Assembly: GCF_963678635.1 (NCBI RefSeq)
Contig: NC_087068.1
Coordinates: 23,562,697 to 23,626,696, forward strand
Length of the DNA: 64,000 nucleotides
Source: Symsagittifera roscoffensis
Lineage: Eukaryota; Xenacoelomorpha; Acoela; Convolutidae
Direction: 5' to 3'
The notes under the pieces are model-generated. The model ran no database searches, had not been told where the DNA came from, and saw only the letters and a list, made by a program, of their open reading frames with translations. Shown one piece after another: positions 1-11,190 of the stretch. The position numbers were made by a program, and so were the translations under genes. Within the stretch, counting starts at the first letter, position 1, and the number at the start of each line of letters is the position of its first letter.

Positions 1-2
1 AC

Positions 3-683
3 ACTGCAGACTTCGGCTCATTCCGTGATCCAAAGTTCCCTTCATATCCTGATTCGGCAATCATGACCAAGGAATTATACGCGGAAGAAATTGATATCAT
101 GGCGGATCAAGTGATGAATGAAATATTTCTATCCACTTCGGAAAGAAAGTACATTGCAGTGCAGCACAGGAATAAAACGGCGAATCTTGAAAAACTTGCA
201 GCATCTTTGGACGTTTTATCGGAAGAAAGCAACGCTACTATAGTTTTTTTTGCTGCTGGAATAGTTCACAACCACGATTCTTTTGACATGTACTCTAAGG
301 TTGCCACGTTGATGACGCATCCAAGTATTGTCTATGAAGGAACAAATGTATGGAAAGTGGTGGCCCTCATTTCTCGATCACAAGTCCTTATTTCTACAAG
401 TCTACATTGTCGAATCATCGCATTTATTTTTTTCAGGCCACGTATCACTTGGTGCCGTGGAGGTAAACATGAAAATTTCATTTCTAAATGGGATTCTAAA
501 GATGCTGCAGGATGCATGACTTCTGGAACTGATATCTGGCCCGTTTTGAGTGACTACTACGGTCCTGATCCAAAAATTACACAAGAAAAGACTAAAGAGA
601 AATATGAAAGAGTTGTGAACAAGTACTTGATGGGTTTTGACTCCTGGTCGACCATTTTGCGAAAGAAATACGGAAAGTTTTGA
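3..683 (+). CDS. Polysaccharide pyruvyl transferase-like protein, 3' part
   Basis: The frame is open from the window edge to a TGA at 681-683, so the true start lies upstream; the ATG at 63 is internal. The translated part (about 226 residues) has the layout of the C-terminal half of the polysaccharide pyruvyl transferase family (PF04230): a strand rich in hydrophobics (ATIVFFAAGI), a Y-x-x-V-A segment, then VALISRSQVLISTSLHCRII, where the S-L-H triplet corresponds to the family's conserved histidine region, followed by RPRITW. Family members transfer pyruvate from phosphoenolpyruvate to sugars of surface polysaccharides and are mostly bacterial, with scattered algal and marine animal members. 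No intron interrupts the visible part. A horizontal origin is possible but is inference. A different GT-B-like enzyme cannot be excluded. Confidence 0.55.
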   Translation, partial: TADFGSFRDPKFPSYPDSAIMTKELYAEEIDIMADQVMNEIFLSTSERKYIAVQHRNKTANLEKLAASLDVLSEESNATIVFFAAGIVHNHDSFDMYSKVATLMTHPSIVYEGTNVWKVVALISRSQVLISTSLHCRIIAFIFFRPRITWCRGGKHENFISKWDSKDAAGCMTSGTDIWPVLSDYYGPDPKITQEKTKEKYERVVNKYLMGFDSWSTILRKKYGKF

Positions 684-1395
684 ACTTACAAAACTAAAAT
701 ACTACAATTTCAAAGTTATTGCGTGTAATTAATGTGTGTATCACTGCAATTTCATGGAATGCAGATAAAAGCCTATTGATGATTTTGTACTCATGAAAGT
801 AGTAGTGTAAAAGTGGCCAGGGAAAGGAACACGTTTAACTCCCTTTTTTTCGGTGTGCTGTTGCAATGAGGGCACACAATAAAACTCCTACTTTTTCGGG
901 CACACATATTTTAAGGGGGGTTAAAATTGGTCATCGGGAATGAAAGTAAGTTTTGGTTGGGGCAGGTTCAAATTTTACTGCGCGCATTATATTGTGGATT
1001 ATTTTGTAAACTATATCACCACGTATGGAATTAGGTTAAGTTAAATGCATTGATATTGGTAAGTTTATATTGTTGTTTTGATTATCTCCTCTCACGGTTA
1101 GAGTTGAATTGAAAAAATGGCGAGTGTTTTCATATACTTGTTAGTTGAAATACTTAATTCTACTTACAAAGGGTTGTCTTTATCAAAAAATCCATTTGGT
1201 AAGTTAGTGCAAATTGTGTCGGATGATGTGAGATCTTTCGCAAGCATGCGGATGAGATTTTCAGTTGAAGCAGAGGCCAGAGAAGCTCTAGTGCTCGGAT
1301 GGTATTTAGTTCTTAATTATTAAGTGAGAATTCATGCGATGTGTTTTGGAGTAAATTATACAATTTAATGTTATATTAAAAATTATGTATATATT
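684..1395. other. Gene-free AT-rich spacer
   Basis: This stretch holds the putative 3' UTR of the upstream gene and then low-complexity T-rich sequence. A 68-codon frame at 1117-1323 (+) has no recognisable motif and is not called. Confidence 0.4.
878..883 (+). terminator. Candidate polyadenylation signal AATAAA
   Basis: An AATAAA hexamer lies about 195 bases after the stop of the pyruvyl transferase-like gene, a normal 3' UTR distance. A T-rich stretch follows. Only motif and distance support it. Confidence 0.3.
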
Positions 1396-2985
1396 CTAGT
1401 ATTCAATGGGCTGTATATATTCGTGGGGGATTATTAGTAGGCGGGAGTCATCAACATCGAAAGATTTGGTTAGTGGGCAGAATATATACATTCCTTGAAT
1501 GGGATCGTAGCTACGGAGGATGCCATTAAGATTAGTATTTTTTATACAAAAAAATTTAGGAAGTATGTTGAAGTGTATTTTAAATATAACCATACATGGC
1601 CTGGGTTCGGAGTCTGGGAGTTCGTCTGGTTTATTTATGTCGGAATTTTTGAATTGCGAAATTGTGATAAAAATGGTTTGTGTGGAATCATCGGAATCCA
1701 TGCGCGGTGAGTTAGTGGTGAATCTGGGTCAGGGAGAAGAAGTTGGAGTTGGATGGGTATGAAAGAAAACGGTTGAAGGATTCAATTTGGCGGCTCATCG
1801 TGGGCTAAAAAGATGGTTGTTTTGAGAACGGAAAATTGTGATATATGGTTGTTCTACAATCTGTTCATATGTGTCGCCATTAGTTGACTGCTGGAGTGCC
1901 ATATGAGATACTGGGTTTTGTGGATAGCGATTACTCTGAGAGATGTTCTCTGTTACTGCTATTGTTTTTCTGTAATTTCGTGGTACTAAAGATAAAGGGT
2001 GATTATTATGTAGGTTATGTAAGTGTAGTGGTGCTGTAAGTGTTGGGTTTGTATTGTCCGGTGAAGTATCTTATGCGTTTAGTGTGGTTTATAGTGTTTT
2101 ACTGTATTCGATTAGTGAGGAGTTCTTGAAATTGTTGTGTTCGAATGTGATGTTGTATATCTGATCTGGAATATAAACTTATCGATTGTAAGACTATATT
2201 TGGGTTAGGAGCGATTCCTTTTTTACCTTTTGTTGAGAATTTCTTTAATGATGGCATGAGAGTAGGGTATGGAACTAGTAGATAATGTTTATCCTCGTTT
2301 GGGGTTAATTGTACAACATTGTGGCAATTTTCAGATCCACATGAGACAGCTGTGTCCCAAAAATATGTGCGTCTTGAAAAAGTATCAAAAAATATACTTT
2401 ACGTTTGTAGAATCAAAGAATTCTTTCATACATGGTTTATTGTGGCGATTTTTTTAGTTCATATGTAGTACCAGAGACTGTTTCCTTTGTAGTCAAGGAA
2501 ATTTGATCTATTGCTTGATAATAAATATCCTGCATAGCGTATTTTTATCACTGCTAATGCAAGTGGTTGTAATAATTGTGTATCTATGAGTTCACATAAG
2601 TGAGGAAGTGTTTCTTGTTCGGATAGTGACCAGTCTTAAAAATTCTTCTTTTTGCGTAGTCAAATTTCATATCTAGATGTATGTCATAGTGGGTTGCACC
2701 AAAATAAGTTTTATTCATGAGTGAAAGTTCTTGTAAACGTGTGCTATCTTTGTTTACTGGGCGAAACTTTCAGCCAGGGTTTCCTGCGGTTTTCAAAAAT
2801 GTTACAGGGGTGTAAGATTTTTGATCGTTGAGGTTTTGATTTGGGTGAATACTGAATTTTCCTGTTTTCATGTCGAAACCTTTTCCGTGTAAAATTGCAT
2901 TGATATCACCTTGTGGATGGATAACAAAGGGAAATTTTAAGTCGTCGTCAAAACTTTTGTCATATTCGATCATTTTCTGTATCAT
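1396..2985 (-). pseudogene. Decaying long reading frame of unknown family
   Basis: Reading the minus strand from 2985 downward gives protein-like segments that jump frame several times: 2985-2770, continuing past a stop through about 2640, another frame at about 2640-2460, another at about 2320-2100, and a final open stretch of 101 codons ending at 1396. The segments have balanced composition (for example KFPFVIHPQGDIN and PYPTLMPSLKKF) and little low complexity, unlike the surrounding DNA. At least four frame changes or stops separate them. I do not recognise the family. A gene carried by a large DNA transposon or integrated virus is one possibility. It could also be an open-frame coincidence in T-rich DNA, hence the low confidence. 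Confidence 0.3.
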
Positions 2986-3059
2986 AGAACTGTTAATGTG
3001 TAATTTTTAATGTGTCTTATTGGCAGATTCCAATTCTTTAGTCGTACCGGTTGATTAAG

Positions 3060-3826
3060 GGGTTCAGTGAGGGGTAGGTCAGGTGGGGGGTTGACCAGGT
3101 GGGGGGGTTCAGGTGGAGGGGGGTTTAGGTGGGGAAGGGGGTGTTTAGGTGCGGGGGAGGGGGTTGAGTGGGGGGAGGGGAGCAAAGGGGCAAACGTTAG
3201 GGTGTTTGAAGGGGAGCAAAAAGGCAAACGTTACGGGGGGAGAGAACTTAACGGAATCTTTTTGCAAATTGAGTTTAGGTTTAGAAATGGGTTAGGCAGT
3301 ACAATCGCTTTGCAAAGTTTCCGCATAACTCACTTGATAAATGCAGAAATTCTTCCAAAACTTTGCACGACGCGCGAAAAAATAAAGTGGAAAAAATCCT
3401 ACTTAATGTGATTTCCTACTTATTATAAAATTCATTATAATGGATTCCAAATGAATTATAATAAATTCTTTTTAGCGAGAAAAAATGGATTTAAATTCAA
3501 TTTTAGTCCAATTTTGTTGTCTGAACGTAACATGAGAATCGATTACATTTACGACTTTATAGACCACGAAAATCCATTATAATCGATTTGTTTTCACTTT
3601 TCTTAAATGCGGGTAGTTCTAAGAGTATTATCTTGATGTTCTCCAAAATAGCGTATATCAACCTTGGTCTGGAAATTTGCGCCGTCTCCGCCTTGGTCTG
3701 GAAAGTTGCGCCGTACCCGCTTTGGTTTGGAAAGTCATGCCGTCTCTACCTTGGTCTGGAAAGTCGCATCGTATCCATCTTAGTCGCGCGAGGAAAATAA
3801 TCTTGGACGCGCCTTCTCCGCCTCAG
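3060..3826 (+). repeat. Copy A of a 767-bp near-identical direct duplication
   Basis: The sequence recurs at 7292-8058 at a constant offset of 4232 bases. I see only one mismatch in the aligned part (3070) and identical conceptual translations elsewhere. The unit contains a G-rich segment with many runs of four or more G, an AT-rich middle with ATTATAATCGATT motifs, and the first units of a GC-rich minisatellite. The right breakpoint falls inside the minisatellite, which suggests recombination there. Frames inside it (for example 3067-3411) are by-products of the composition. Confidence 0.85.
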
Positions 3827-4095
3827 TCTGAAAAGTCGCGTAGTGTCTGCTTTAGTCTGAAATTCGCGCGGAATCTGTCTTGGTCTGGAAAGTCGCGTCG
3901 TCTCCGCCTTTGGTTGCGAGGAGTTGATTCTTGGTCGCGCCGTCTCCGCGATGGTCTGGAAAGTCGCGCCCTCTCCGCTTTGGTCTAAAAAGTCGCGCCG
4001 TCTCCGCCTTGTTCCGGAAAGTTTTGCCGTCTCCGCCTTGGTCGCGAGGATTAGATTATTGGTCGCTCCGTCTCCGCCAAAGTCTGGAAAATTTT
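3660..4095 (+). repeat. GC-rich minisatellite, ~29-bp unit
   Basis: About 13 diverged units share the core CTTGGTCTGGAAAGTCGCG followed by CCGTCTCCGC. The usual spacing is about 29 bases, with some longer ~43-base units carrying an extra GCGAGGA-containing insert. The array is much richer in GC than its flanks. Confidence 0.8.
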
Positions 4096-6079
4096 TATCT
4101 ATTGAACTTTTAAATTTTTGAAATTTTTGTTTTGATGTTGTTTCTGATTCTGAAACTGCGTTACGTGTTTTGAAAATCTCCTTTTAATATCCTATTGTTT
4201 GTCTGTGCGGTGTGATTACAAGATCATATCTTTTGTTTCTGATTAAATAATTGTGTAATACGATTGCTTGTATACCGCCTAAGTTATCTTTTGACAGAAG
4301 AATTAGGTTGATGGATGCAATACTCGGAGCTTAGAGTTTATATTTCTTAAACTGATAGACTGATAGTTCTTACAGTTTTTGTGTGGTAATCTTAATTTGG
4401 GGCATAGATTGTTGTGGTTGACGGGTTGGAGAGAGCGTGTATCAATTTGCTTAGAATGATTTTTAACTTTCTCATGACTAGGTTTTAATATATGATGAAT
4501 TTACTTAATCTTACTAGGGATTTGATTTTTGATCAAGAATTGGAGAATAGTAAATCAATCCACAAAGTTCAGATATTGTTACAACGGAAGTAGATCGTTA
4601 GATACTATTTTAGAATTTATTATAATTTTAGGGCTTTAGCTTCGGTCATCTAAGAAGAAGGGCTCAAGTGAAGGATGAGTAACCGGAATTTTTACTGTTT
4701 ATCTTAATTCAAATGGCTAATGTTTCAAAAACTTCTAATGTCTTGGGTCTTTTACACGGGTTGGGGAGTTAATTGAGATTTGAGGTCGTTAGACACTTTA
4801 AGTTATGAGGTGGTAAGAAGAAATTTGTTCTTATTGATCTAAGGGAGGCCTTGATGGTAAGATATTTTAAGTGAAAAACAGTTTAATTTAAGTTATATCA
4901 AAGATCCAGGGGAAGGCCTTGATGATCTGTTTTTTGAAATGATCTGTGATTTATTGAAAAGCAAGGATATGGCCTTGATAAAATAGAAATTTTAAATTTT
5001 AAGTTGAAGTAAATTTCAAAAGTTTTAGAATTCATATGATAATAGTTTTTCGAAAAAAATTGTTCATTTTTTAGGTGATGAAGTTGGGATGAAGAAAATT
5101 GATTTCTTGAGAAGCAAGAGTTAATTTAAAATAATAAATTTTATAAAACTTACTTTTAAACTTTCTACAAATTATTTTTTGTAATTTTTATTCAATAATT
5201 TACTGATTTTACAAATGTTTCCAAATTATTTTACTGCAGATTTTGGAAGGAACGACTGGTGTATTTTTTTATCAGTCCTTATTATTTTATGAAATTTTAA
5301 ATTTACTGCATAAAGTATTCTGAATACAAATATTTAATGCTCTTTCCGTCGTACTATCAGGTAGTAGATCGGTCCGTCGAATGACCACTGTTCGCGCCAT
5401 GATCTCGGTCTTCGTGCAATACCTGGTCTTCGTGCAATATTTCTTGTATTGTTTGAAAGCTTGGCGTAGACTCATTGAGACGTAGAGACATTTCTATTAA
5501 ATTGTCTATTCCATCTAACATTTTGCAATTTTGCAATTGTCTAAATCTAATTCTATTTATCTAAATCTAGATTTGTTAAGGTCTGGTTCGAGACTTTTGG
5601 TCGCTCCAGATGAGTTATGTACGAGGTATTGTACTCATAGAGTAATTTCAGATAAGATACACAGTCTGTTCGTCACGCTATCTTATTTTCGGCCGGACGG
5701 GTTCGTGCAACTTCTTTGTCTTATACTAATCTTAATCTTTCTTTATATCTCCTAGTCTCAAAAGATCTAGTGTATACTGGTATTTACGAGTTGGTTTTTG
5801 GAGTTTATCCAGAAGGAGAACAACTGTAGTCTAGAATTTATTCAAATTGTTCTGGTGCTGAAACAACAATTAGTTTCAGCAAAAACAAATAAGTGTCAAT
5901 GTTGGTGATGGAATTTGATTGGTTAGTTAGTAATATTTTATAGAGAAAGTTTTTACAATATTATAATTGATTTATAAATACTAGTTTAGAACTGGTTCCA
6001 ATGTTCATTGCAGCATTGTTGAACATTGGGAGTTGCCACAAAACTTTTTCATCTTCATTGCGAAACAAGGAGTTTTTTT
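4096..6079. other. Gene-free AT-rich interval
   Basis: No supported gene. Small features: three scattered GGCCTTGAT motifs at 4850-4980, a tandem pair of GGTCTTCGTGCAATA at about 5407-5440, and an inverted repeat CAATGTTCA...TGAACATTG at about 5999-6030. Confidence 0.4.
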
Positions 6080-6240
6080 AGATAAACCGCTCAAAACCGT
6101 TCAAATCTTGCGCGGTTTTTGAGCGTTTTTTTAGATAAAACCGTTCAAAAACCGCTCAAACCGCTCATTTTGAAGCAAGATTTTGAGCGTAATTGTCTAA
6201 AAAAACCGCTCAAACCGCTCAAATCTTGCTTCAAATTAGG
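6080..6240. repeat. Foldback cluster built from ACCGCTCAAA
   Basis: The decamer ACCGCTCAAA and close variants occur repeatedly on both strands (TTTTGAGCG is the inverse). A longer inverted pair, GAAGCAAGATTTTGAGCG at about 6171 and CGCTCAAATCTTGCTTC at about 6218, can form a hairpin. TTTTTTTAGATAAA occurs twice. This may be the end of a foldback transposon; no coding capacity. Confidence 0.6.
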
Positions 6241-6774
6241 TGAAAAACCTCGACTCGGGTCGTAGATGAACATCGGATACTTCTTCTTGAAGACTTTCAT
6301 TATCATCGGGTTCTTTTCATGGAAAGTCTTGAAAGCCACGACAATGGAGCGGCACCATTTGGGCGAAACAACGGCTTTGTGACTGCATTCAAAAGAATCT
6401 TGTAATACTGACGGCTTGTGATTCACTTCTGTCAATTCGGTTCCAGAATTGTTTTCTGCTCCACAAGGAAGCGTCAGGGAGTCTTAGAATAGCTCAGGGC
6501 AACCCATTTGATTTTCAGTATCAGGATCGAACGCGAACGATCTCTGAACTGGAAGGGCAGGAAGACTTTCGAAGAGTTGTGTGCCCAAATTGTTTTGGAG
6601 CTGTAGGACTCGTGGCAGATGAGTGTCTTGAGTAGACTCGCCCAAGGAATTGAAGGGAATTTTGTGCTTTGGTGCACGTTTCCTTGCTACTAATATAATT
6701 GAAACCAAAACAAACAACTGAACATTCAAACCTTCAAAACGTATTTCACAATTGAGATTACTAGTCATGTCCAA
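6215..6774 (-). pseudogene. Signal-anchored protein-like frame with one in-frame stop
   Basis: Two open stretches in the same frame, 6774-6487 and 6483-6215, are separated only by a TAA at 6484-6486. The first begins with about 15 residues, then a hydrophobic segment (VQLFVLVSIILVA) followed by RKRAPKHK, as in type II (signal-anchor) Golgi proteins. The rest is non-repetitive and protein-like (for example KWCRSIVVAFKTFHEKNP). The 3' end runs into the foldback cluster. I do not recognise the family; a glycosyltransferase-like stem and catalytic domain is only a guess. The stop could be a real lesion or a sequence error. Confidence 0.35.
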
Positions 6775-6839
6775 GACTTTGATAATTTTGTTGAGTGGTA
6801 CGTATTTCAGAATTCTATCGAAATTTTCCGAAAACTTTT

Positions 6840-7030
6840 TTTACCCGCATTGGAGTTCCATGAATAAAAATCGATTATTCTTGAGTTCCCTTGTCAGTGT
6901 CCAGAAAAGTGAAAACAAATCGATTATAATCAATTAAAATGTGATTATAATACTACTATTTTTCGAGGCAACAAAATCCATTTTTCATCCATTATAATCG
7001 ATTTTTTTCCACTTTACTGAGATAACGAAT
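6840..7030 (-). repeat. Inverted diverged fragment of the 3.4-3.6 kb repeat
   Basis: The reverse complement of about 6903-6928 matches 3578-3603 (ATTATAATCGATTTGTTTTC and on), and TAAAGTGGAAAAAA near 7010 matches 3383 in inverse. ATGCGGGTA is shared after a ~50-bp insertion. It lies between the two copies of the 767-bp duplication. Confidence 0.6.
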
Positions 7031-7291
7031 TTCAACATACATAAAGTCTTTTCTACGTTTTAAACTAAAGTTGGTTATGTTGGTTACTTGTTGTTCAATT
7101 TAATTTTTTTCTGACTAACTTTGATTTTTTTGTTACTTTTCATGTTACTCAAAAACTGAATTTTGTTCATTTCAACAATTTTTTTAATTTATTAGAAAAG
7201 GGGGGTGGGTAAAGTTGGAGGTGGAACCATCCGGCTTCCATTACCCCCCTAGCGTTTACCCATTTACAACACCCCCCCCCCCCCCCCCTCG

Positions 7292-8058
7292 GGGTTCAGT
7301 GGGGGGTAGGTCAGGTGGGGGGTTGACCAGGTGGGGGGGTTCAGGTGGAGGGGGGTTTAGGTGGGGAAGGGGGTGTTTAGGTGCGGGGGAGGGGGTTGAG
7401 TGGGGGGAGGGGAGCAAAGGGGCAAACGTTAGGGTGTTTGAAGGGGAGCAAAAAGGCAAACGTTACGGGGGGAGAGAACTTAACGGAATCTTTTTGCAAA
7501 TTGAGTTTAGGTTTAGAAATGGGTTAGGCAGTACAATCGCTTTGCAAAGTTTCCGCATAACTCACTTGATAAATGCAGAAATTCTTCCAAAACTTTGCAC
7601 GACGCGCGAAAAAATAAAGTGGAAAAAATCCTACTTAATGTGATTTCCTACTTATTATAAAATTCATTATAATGGATTCCAAATGAATTATAATAAATTC
7701 TTTTTAGCGAGAAAAAATGGATTTAAATTCAATTTTAGTCCAATTTTGTTGTCTGAACGTAACATGAGAATCGATTACATTTACGACTTTATAGACCACG
7801 AAAATCCATTATAATCGATTTGTTTTCACTTTTCTTAAATGCGGGTAGTTCTAAGAGTATTATCTTGATGTTCTCCAAAATAGCGTATATCAACCTTGGT
7901 CTGGAAATTTGCGCCGTCTCCGCCTTGGTCTGGAAAGTTGCGCCGTACCCGCTTTGGTTTGGAAAGTCATGCCGTCTCTACCTTGGTCTGGAAAGTCGCA
8001 TCGTATCCATCTTAGTCGCGCGAGGAAAATAATCTTGGACGCGCCTTCTCCGCCTCAG
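7292..8058 (+). repeat. Copy B of the 767-bp direct duplication
   Basis: Near-identical to 3060-3826. It is preceded by a poly-C run at about 7271-7288 that abuts the G-rich start of the unit. After 8058 the sequence departs from copy A but continues with diverged units of the same minisatellite. Confidence 0.85.
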
Positions 8059-8300
8059 CCCTAAAAAATTCTTTATAAAGTCGCTCCGTCTCCATGTTGG
8101 TTTGAAAAGTCTGGATCTGGAAATGGCTAAGTTTGGTCGCACAGGTCACGTCTTTTCCTGAGCCGCGAGTTTTTCGGTCGCGAAAGTCTAGAAATGGCAA
8201 CTCTTGGTCGCGAGAGTCTGGACATACCAACTATGAGTCGCGATATTTTGGTCGCGCCAACTCTGCTTTCCCGTTGAGAAACTTATCGAGGCCCCGCTCC
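8059..8300 (+). repeat. Diverged minisatellite continuation
   Basis: Units such as TTGGTCGCGAGAGTCTGG and AAAGTCTAGAAATGGC recur here. They are related to the 3660-4095 array but more divergent than the duplicated part. Confidence 0.55.
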
Positions 8301-9073
8301 CCCGAATATAAGTTTAGGTTTGCGACTTTTCACTAGCAGGTAACGCAGTGATTGATATGGGGTTGAATTCAAATTTAATTATAACTCCCCAGGTGAATCG
8401 AGGGTTCCAGTGATCCCATAGCATCGTTGCATCTATGCATTTTCTTGGCAAGAACGCGATATTTCCACTATTTTCCTATTCCCGCAGTGAACCCGGTTGA
8501 CTGAGCATTGTCAAAAACGCCATATTTGTTATTTTTATTTTCTTGCTATATTCGTTCAGCTGTAATTCAGTTCACTTACACAAACTCTGTTTTAGGAAAT
8601 CACTCCACTAGATCTCAATCTGGCAGGTGTACCGAAGTGACAGACAAAACTTCAACTTAAAACTGAAAAAACTGAAGTACATATCTCGCACAGTTTGTAT
8701 TCAGCACATTTTGACTACTTGAAGGAAACCCGTGGGGGTTAACTATTTTTCGTGGGGGTCAAGAGAGCTTGCAAATTTAAGAAAGTTCTACTACTTCAAA
8801 AAAGACTATTTCAAGAAAATCTGTATGTTTGCCATAATATCAACTGCATAAGGATTGTGATTCGAAGCCCAAGAAAATCAAACAAATTTCTCTGTATCAG
8901 GTGAAGTAAGTTTGCTTTTTTTGATTTTTAGACTCAATTACAGACCTAATTTTGTTTTTCAGAGTACTTGAAGTTTAATGCTATAACTTAACGTTGTCCT
9001 AGAATTAGTTACCCTTAATTCTTGTCTTTCTTACTGAATAATTTCGACCTAACAAGAAAAACAAATTATGGGA
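8301..9073. other. Gene-free interval
   Basis: No open frame, RNA gene or clear repeat found between the minisatellite and the LTR element. Confidence 0.4.
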
Positions 9074-9078
9074 AATCA

Positions 9079-9325
9079 TGTTAAGTTTCGGAAAAATGAC
9101 TTCTCATTTAATAGAGAAGTTACTTTCCAATTTTTTGGCGCAAAATAAGAACATTATTGAATATCGCGCAACGTCACGCGATATCGAGCAATTTCATATC
9201 ACGAGATCCGATCTCAACACGCGGTTAAATTTATATATATATATATATAGAAGTTGATTGACTACTATTTTATCGCTCTCTAATTAAACTGTTGATTATA
9301 CCTAGTTTTGCTGCCAACCTGTGAA
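9079..9325 (+). repeat. 5' LTR
   Basis: Aligns with 11661-11900 with frequent substitutions. It contains a (TA)n run at about 9232-9250 that is shorter in the other LTR. I could not identify a tRNA primer-binding site just after it. Confidence 0.75.
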
Positions 9326-10275
9326 AAGTTAGGGGCCCAGCTGCCAAAAAACGTGTCAGAAGTGAAGGTTGACTGACTTTACAAAAATTTTTTAGAGAGC
9401 AAGCTATACATTGAAAAAACAGATGAAGTCACACGAAAAACAACCGAGGAAAAAAGTCATAAAACAGATAGTGAATTAGCAGATAGACATTATAGCAAAA
9501 CGAAGAGTCATTGAGACAGGGCTTTGAGGCATTTCAGTGAGCAGTGAAGTCTGGAGTCACAAGGAAAGCTGAAAGAACTACACGAGAGAAAGAGAGAGAT
9601 CAACTGAGAATACAATTGCACCTTCATCTTCCCCGTCAGAATTCTTCAATTTGATAAACTGATAAAGGATCGTATTCCGTCGCTGCGAGATCTGAACTTG
9701 ATTTAAAGATTAGAAGTTCCTTAAAAGAAGAACACTCCAAAATTTTAATTTTGCAAATAAATATTCTTATGTAGGAAGTCTGTGAAGTAGCCTTTAGCTT
9801 TGCTAAATTGCTGATGTGTTATTCAGTACGCTTATCGTTAGGTTTTGGATCAGACCTAGCTAATGAGATACACTTACATATATTATGCGCAGCAAAATGT
9901 TTGCTGATAAAAAATAGACTCAGTTTTTATCATTGAAAAATGCGTATTTGTTCAGAGCAATACGGCATAGATTAAAACGTCAGAAATAAAATTGTTTTCA
10001 GAAAACAAGAAGATTTTTTGTACTTTGCAGAGCAATTTGATTCTAGAACTGTTCATCCTAAACTGATTAAAGTTATCAATAGAGAAGTAGATGAGAAAGA
10101 TTTTGCACCCAGTGTTAGAAATGAGGCTACTGTAGAACAGAAAGAGGCATCTTTGAGAAAAAGGAGAGATATTTTAGGTGAAAAAGAATAGCATGTTTGG
10201 TATGAGTTAGACCAATATTTAGACAAAAAATCTGTTTTGTTTTTAAGACGTTATTAATACAAGGGAAGTAGGGCT

Positions 10276-10680
10276 TTGGAAGTTTACTGCAAAAAGTTTA
10301 AGTGCGCCGAGAGACCAAGATTGCAGCAATTGATTTCAGATTTAACCTCGATCAGAATGAAAGCTAAAGAGAGTGTAGTCGATTATATCACTAGAGCTGA
10401 AGAGTTGCAGTGTAATTTAGATGAAGTAGACCAGGGCTTAAGTGAACAATTCATTGTGTCGATCATTCTTAAGGACCTAACAGAAGAGTATAATGGGTTT
10501 TGTACTTTGATTAAAATTAGCAAAGAGGATAAGAACTTGAAGAAAAATAAGAAAGACTTGTTAAATATTGAAAATGATCATAGGAATGAGAAGGAGGATT
10601 TTGAACATCCGTTTATTTCTTGGACAAGAACATGTTTTAGGTGTCATGAGACAGGACACATAGGAGCTCGCTCATTGTAG
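10276..10680 (+). pseudogene. Copia-type gag remnant
   Basis: This frame resembles the UBN2/Copia gag domain: L-Q-x-L segment, IRMKAKESVVDYITRAEEL (region linking helices), then ILKDLTEEYNGF. It ends in the start of a CCHC zinc knuckle, CFRCHETGHIGA, where the final cysteine is lost at a stop. The expected start codon is not clear; the frame begins without an obvious initiation context. In related elements Gag packages the RNA. Here it is damaged. Confidence 0.65.
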
Positions 10681-10869
10681 AGCTAAGTTAATGAATAAGA
10701 TTGACAAGTCAACCAGCGATAGACCTCCTGTGAATCGTATCAGCGGCTTAGAATTAGGACGCATAGCTAGGGATTGTACGAAGGACTTCGACAAAAAAAA
10801 GCGTGAGAGAAGAGCAGCAGTTGGTTGAAACAAATGAAACTTGTTTTAGCGTTACAACTCAGCCGATAG

Positions 10870-11190
10870 AGTCGACGGTGACCTAGTTATAGATTCAGGC
10901 GCAACTTGCAGTATGATAATGGATAGGAATTTATATGTTGAGATAGACCAGATTTTTAGCAAACGCTAACAAAACGGATTTTAACAGTTTAGGTAAAGCA
11001 AGAGTTCGGTTTTTATGGTGAGAGACTCTCAAAGAGATTTGAAAAAACTTTCAATGAGTGATTGTTTCTATGTACCAGAAAATTCAGAAAATTTGATGTC
11101 TGTCTCAAAAATTACTAGAAAAGCAAAAAAGTCATCTTTGGGGAAAATTCTTGTATTGAGCAAGGAAACGGGACCACTTATCTTCTAGGT
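10870..11190 (+). pseudogene. Copia-type protease and pre-integrase remnant
   Basis: Translation around 10880 gives VIDSGATCSMIMD, the D-S-G-A active-site motif of retroviral-type aspartic proteases. Around 11060 the frame gives CFYVPENSENLMSVSKIT, equivalent to the YVPxxxxNLLSVxxL segment between protease and integrase in Copia polyproteins. Frame changes and stops separate these from gag and from the downstream frame at 11326-11622. Confidence 0.65.

Noticed and set aside
3067-3411. Gly/Arg-rich frame, repeated at 7215-7643, and the Pro-rich frames opposite
   Set aside because: They result from G-rich low-complexity DNA within the 767-bp duplication; the same peptides follow from the duplicated DNA, not from protein selection.
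3677-4121. Overlapping frames rich in WKV/GKS repeats
   Set aside because: They are translations of the 29-bp minisatellite in several frames.
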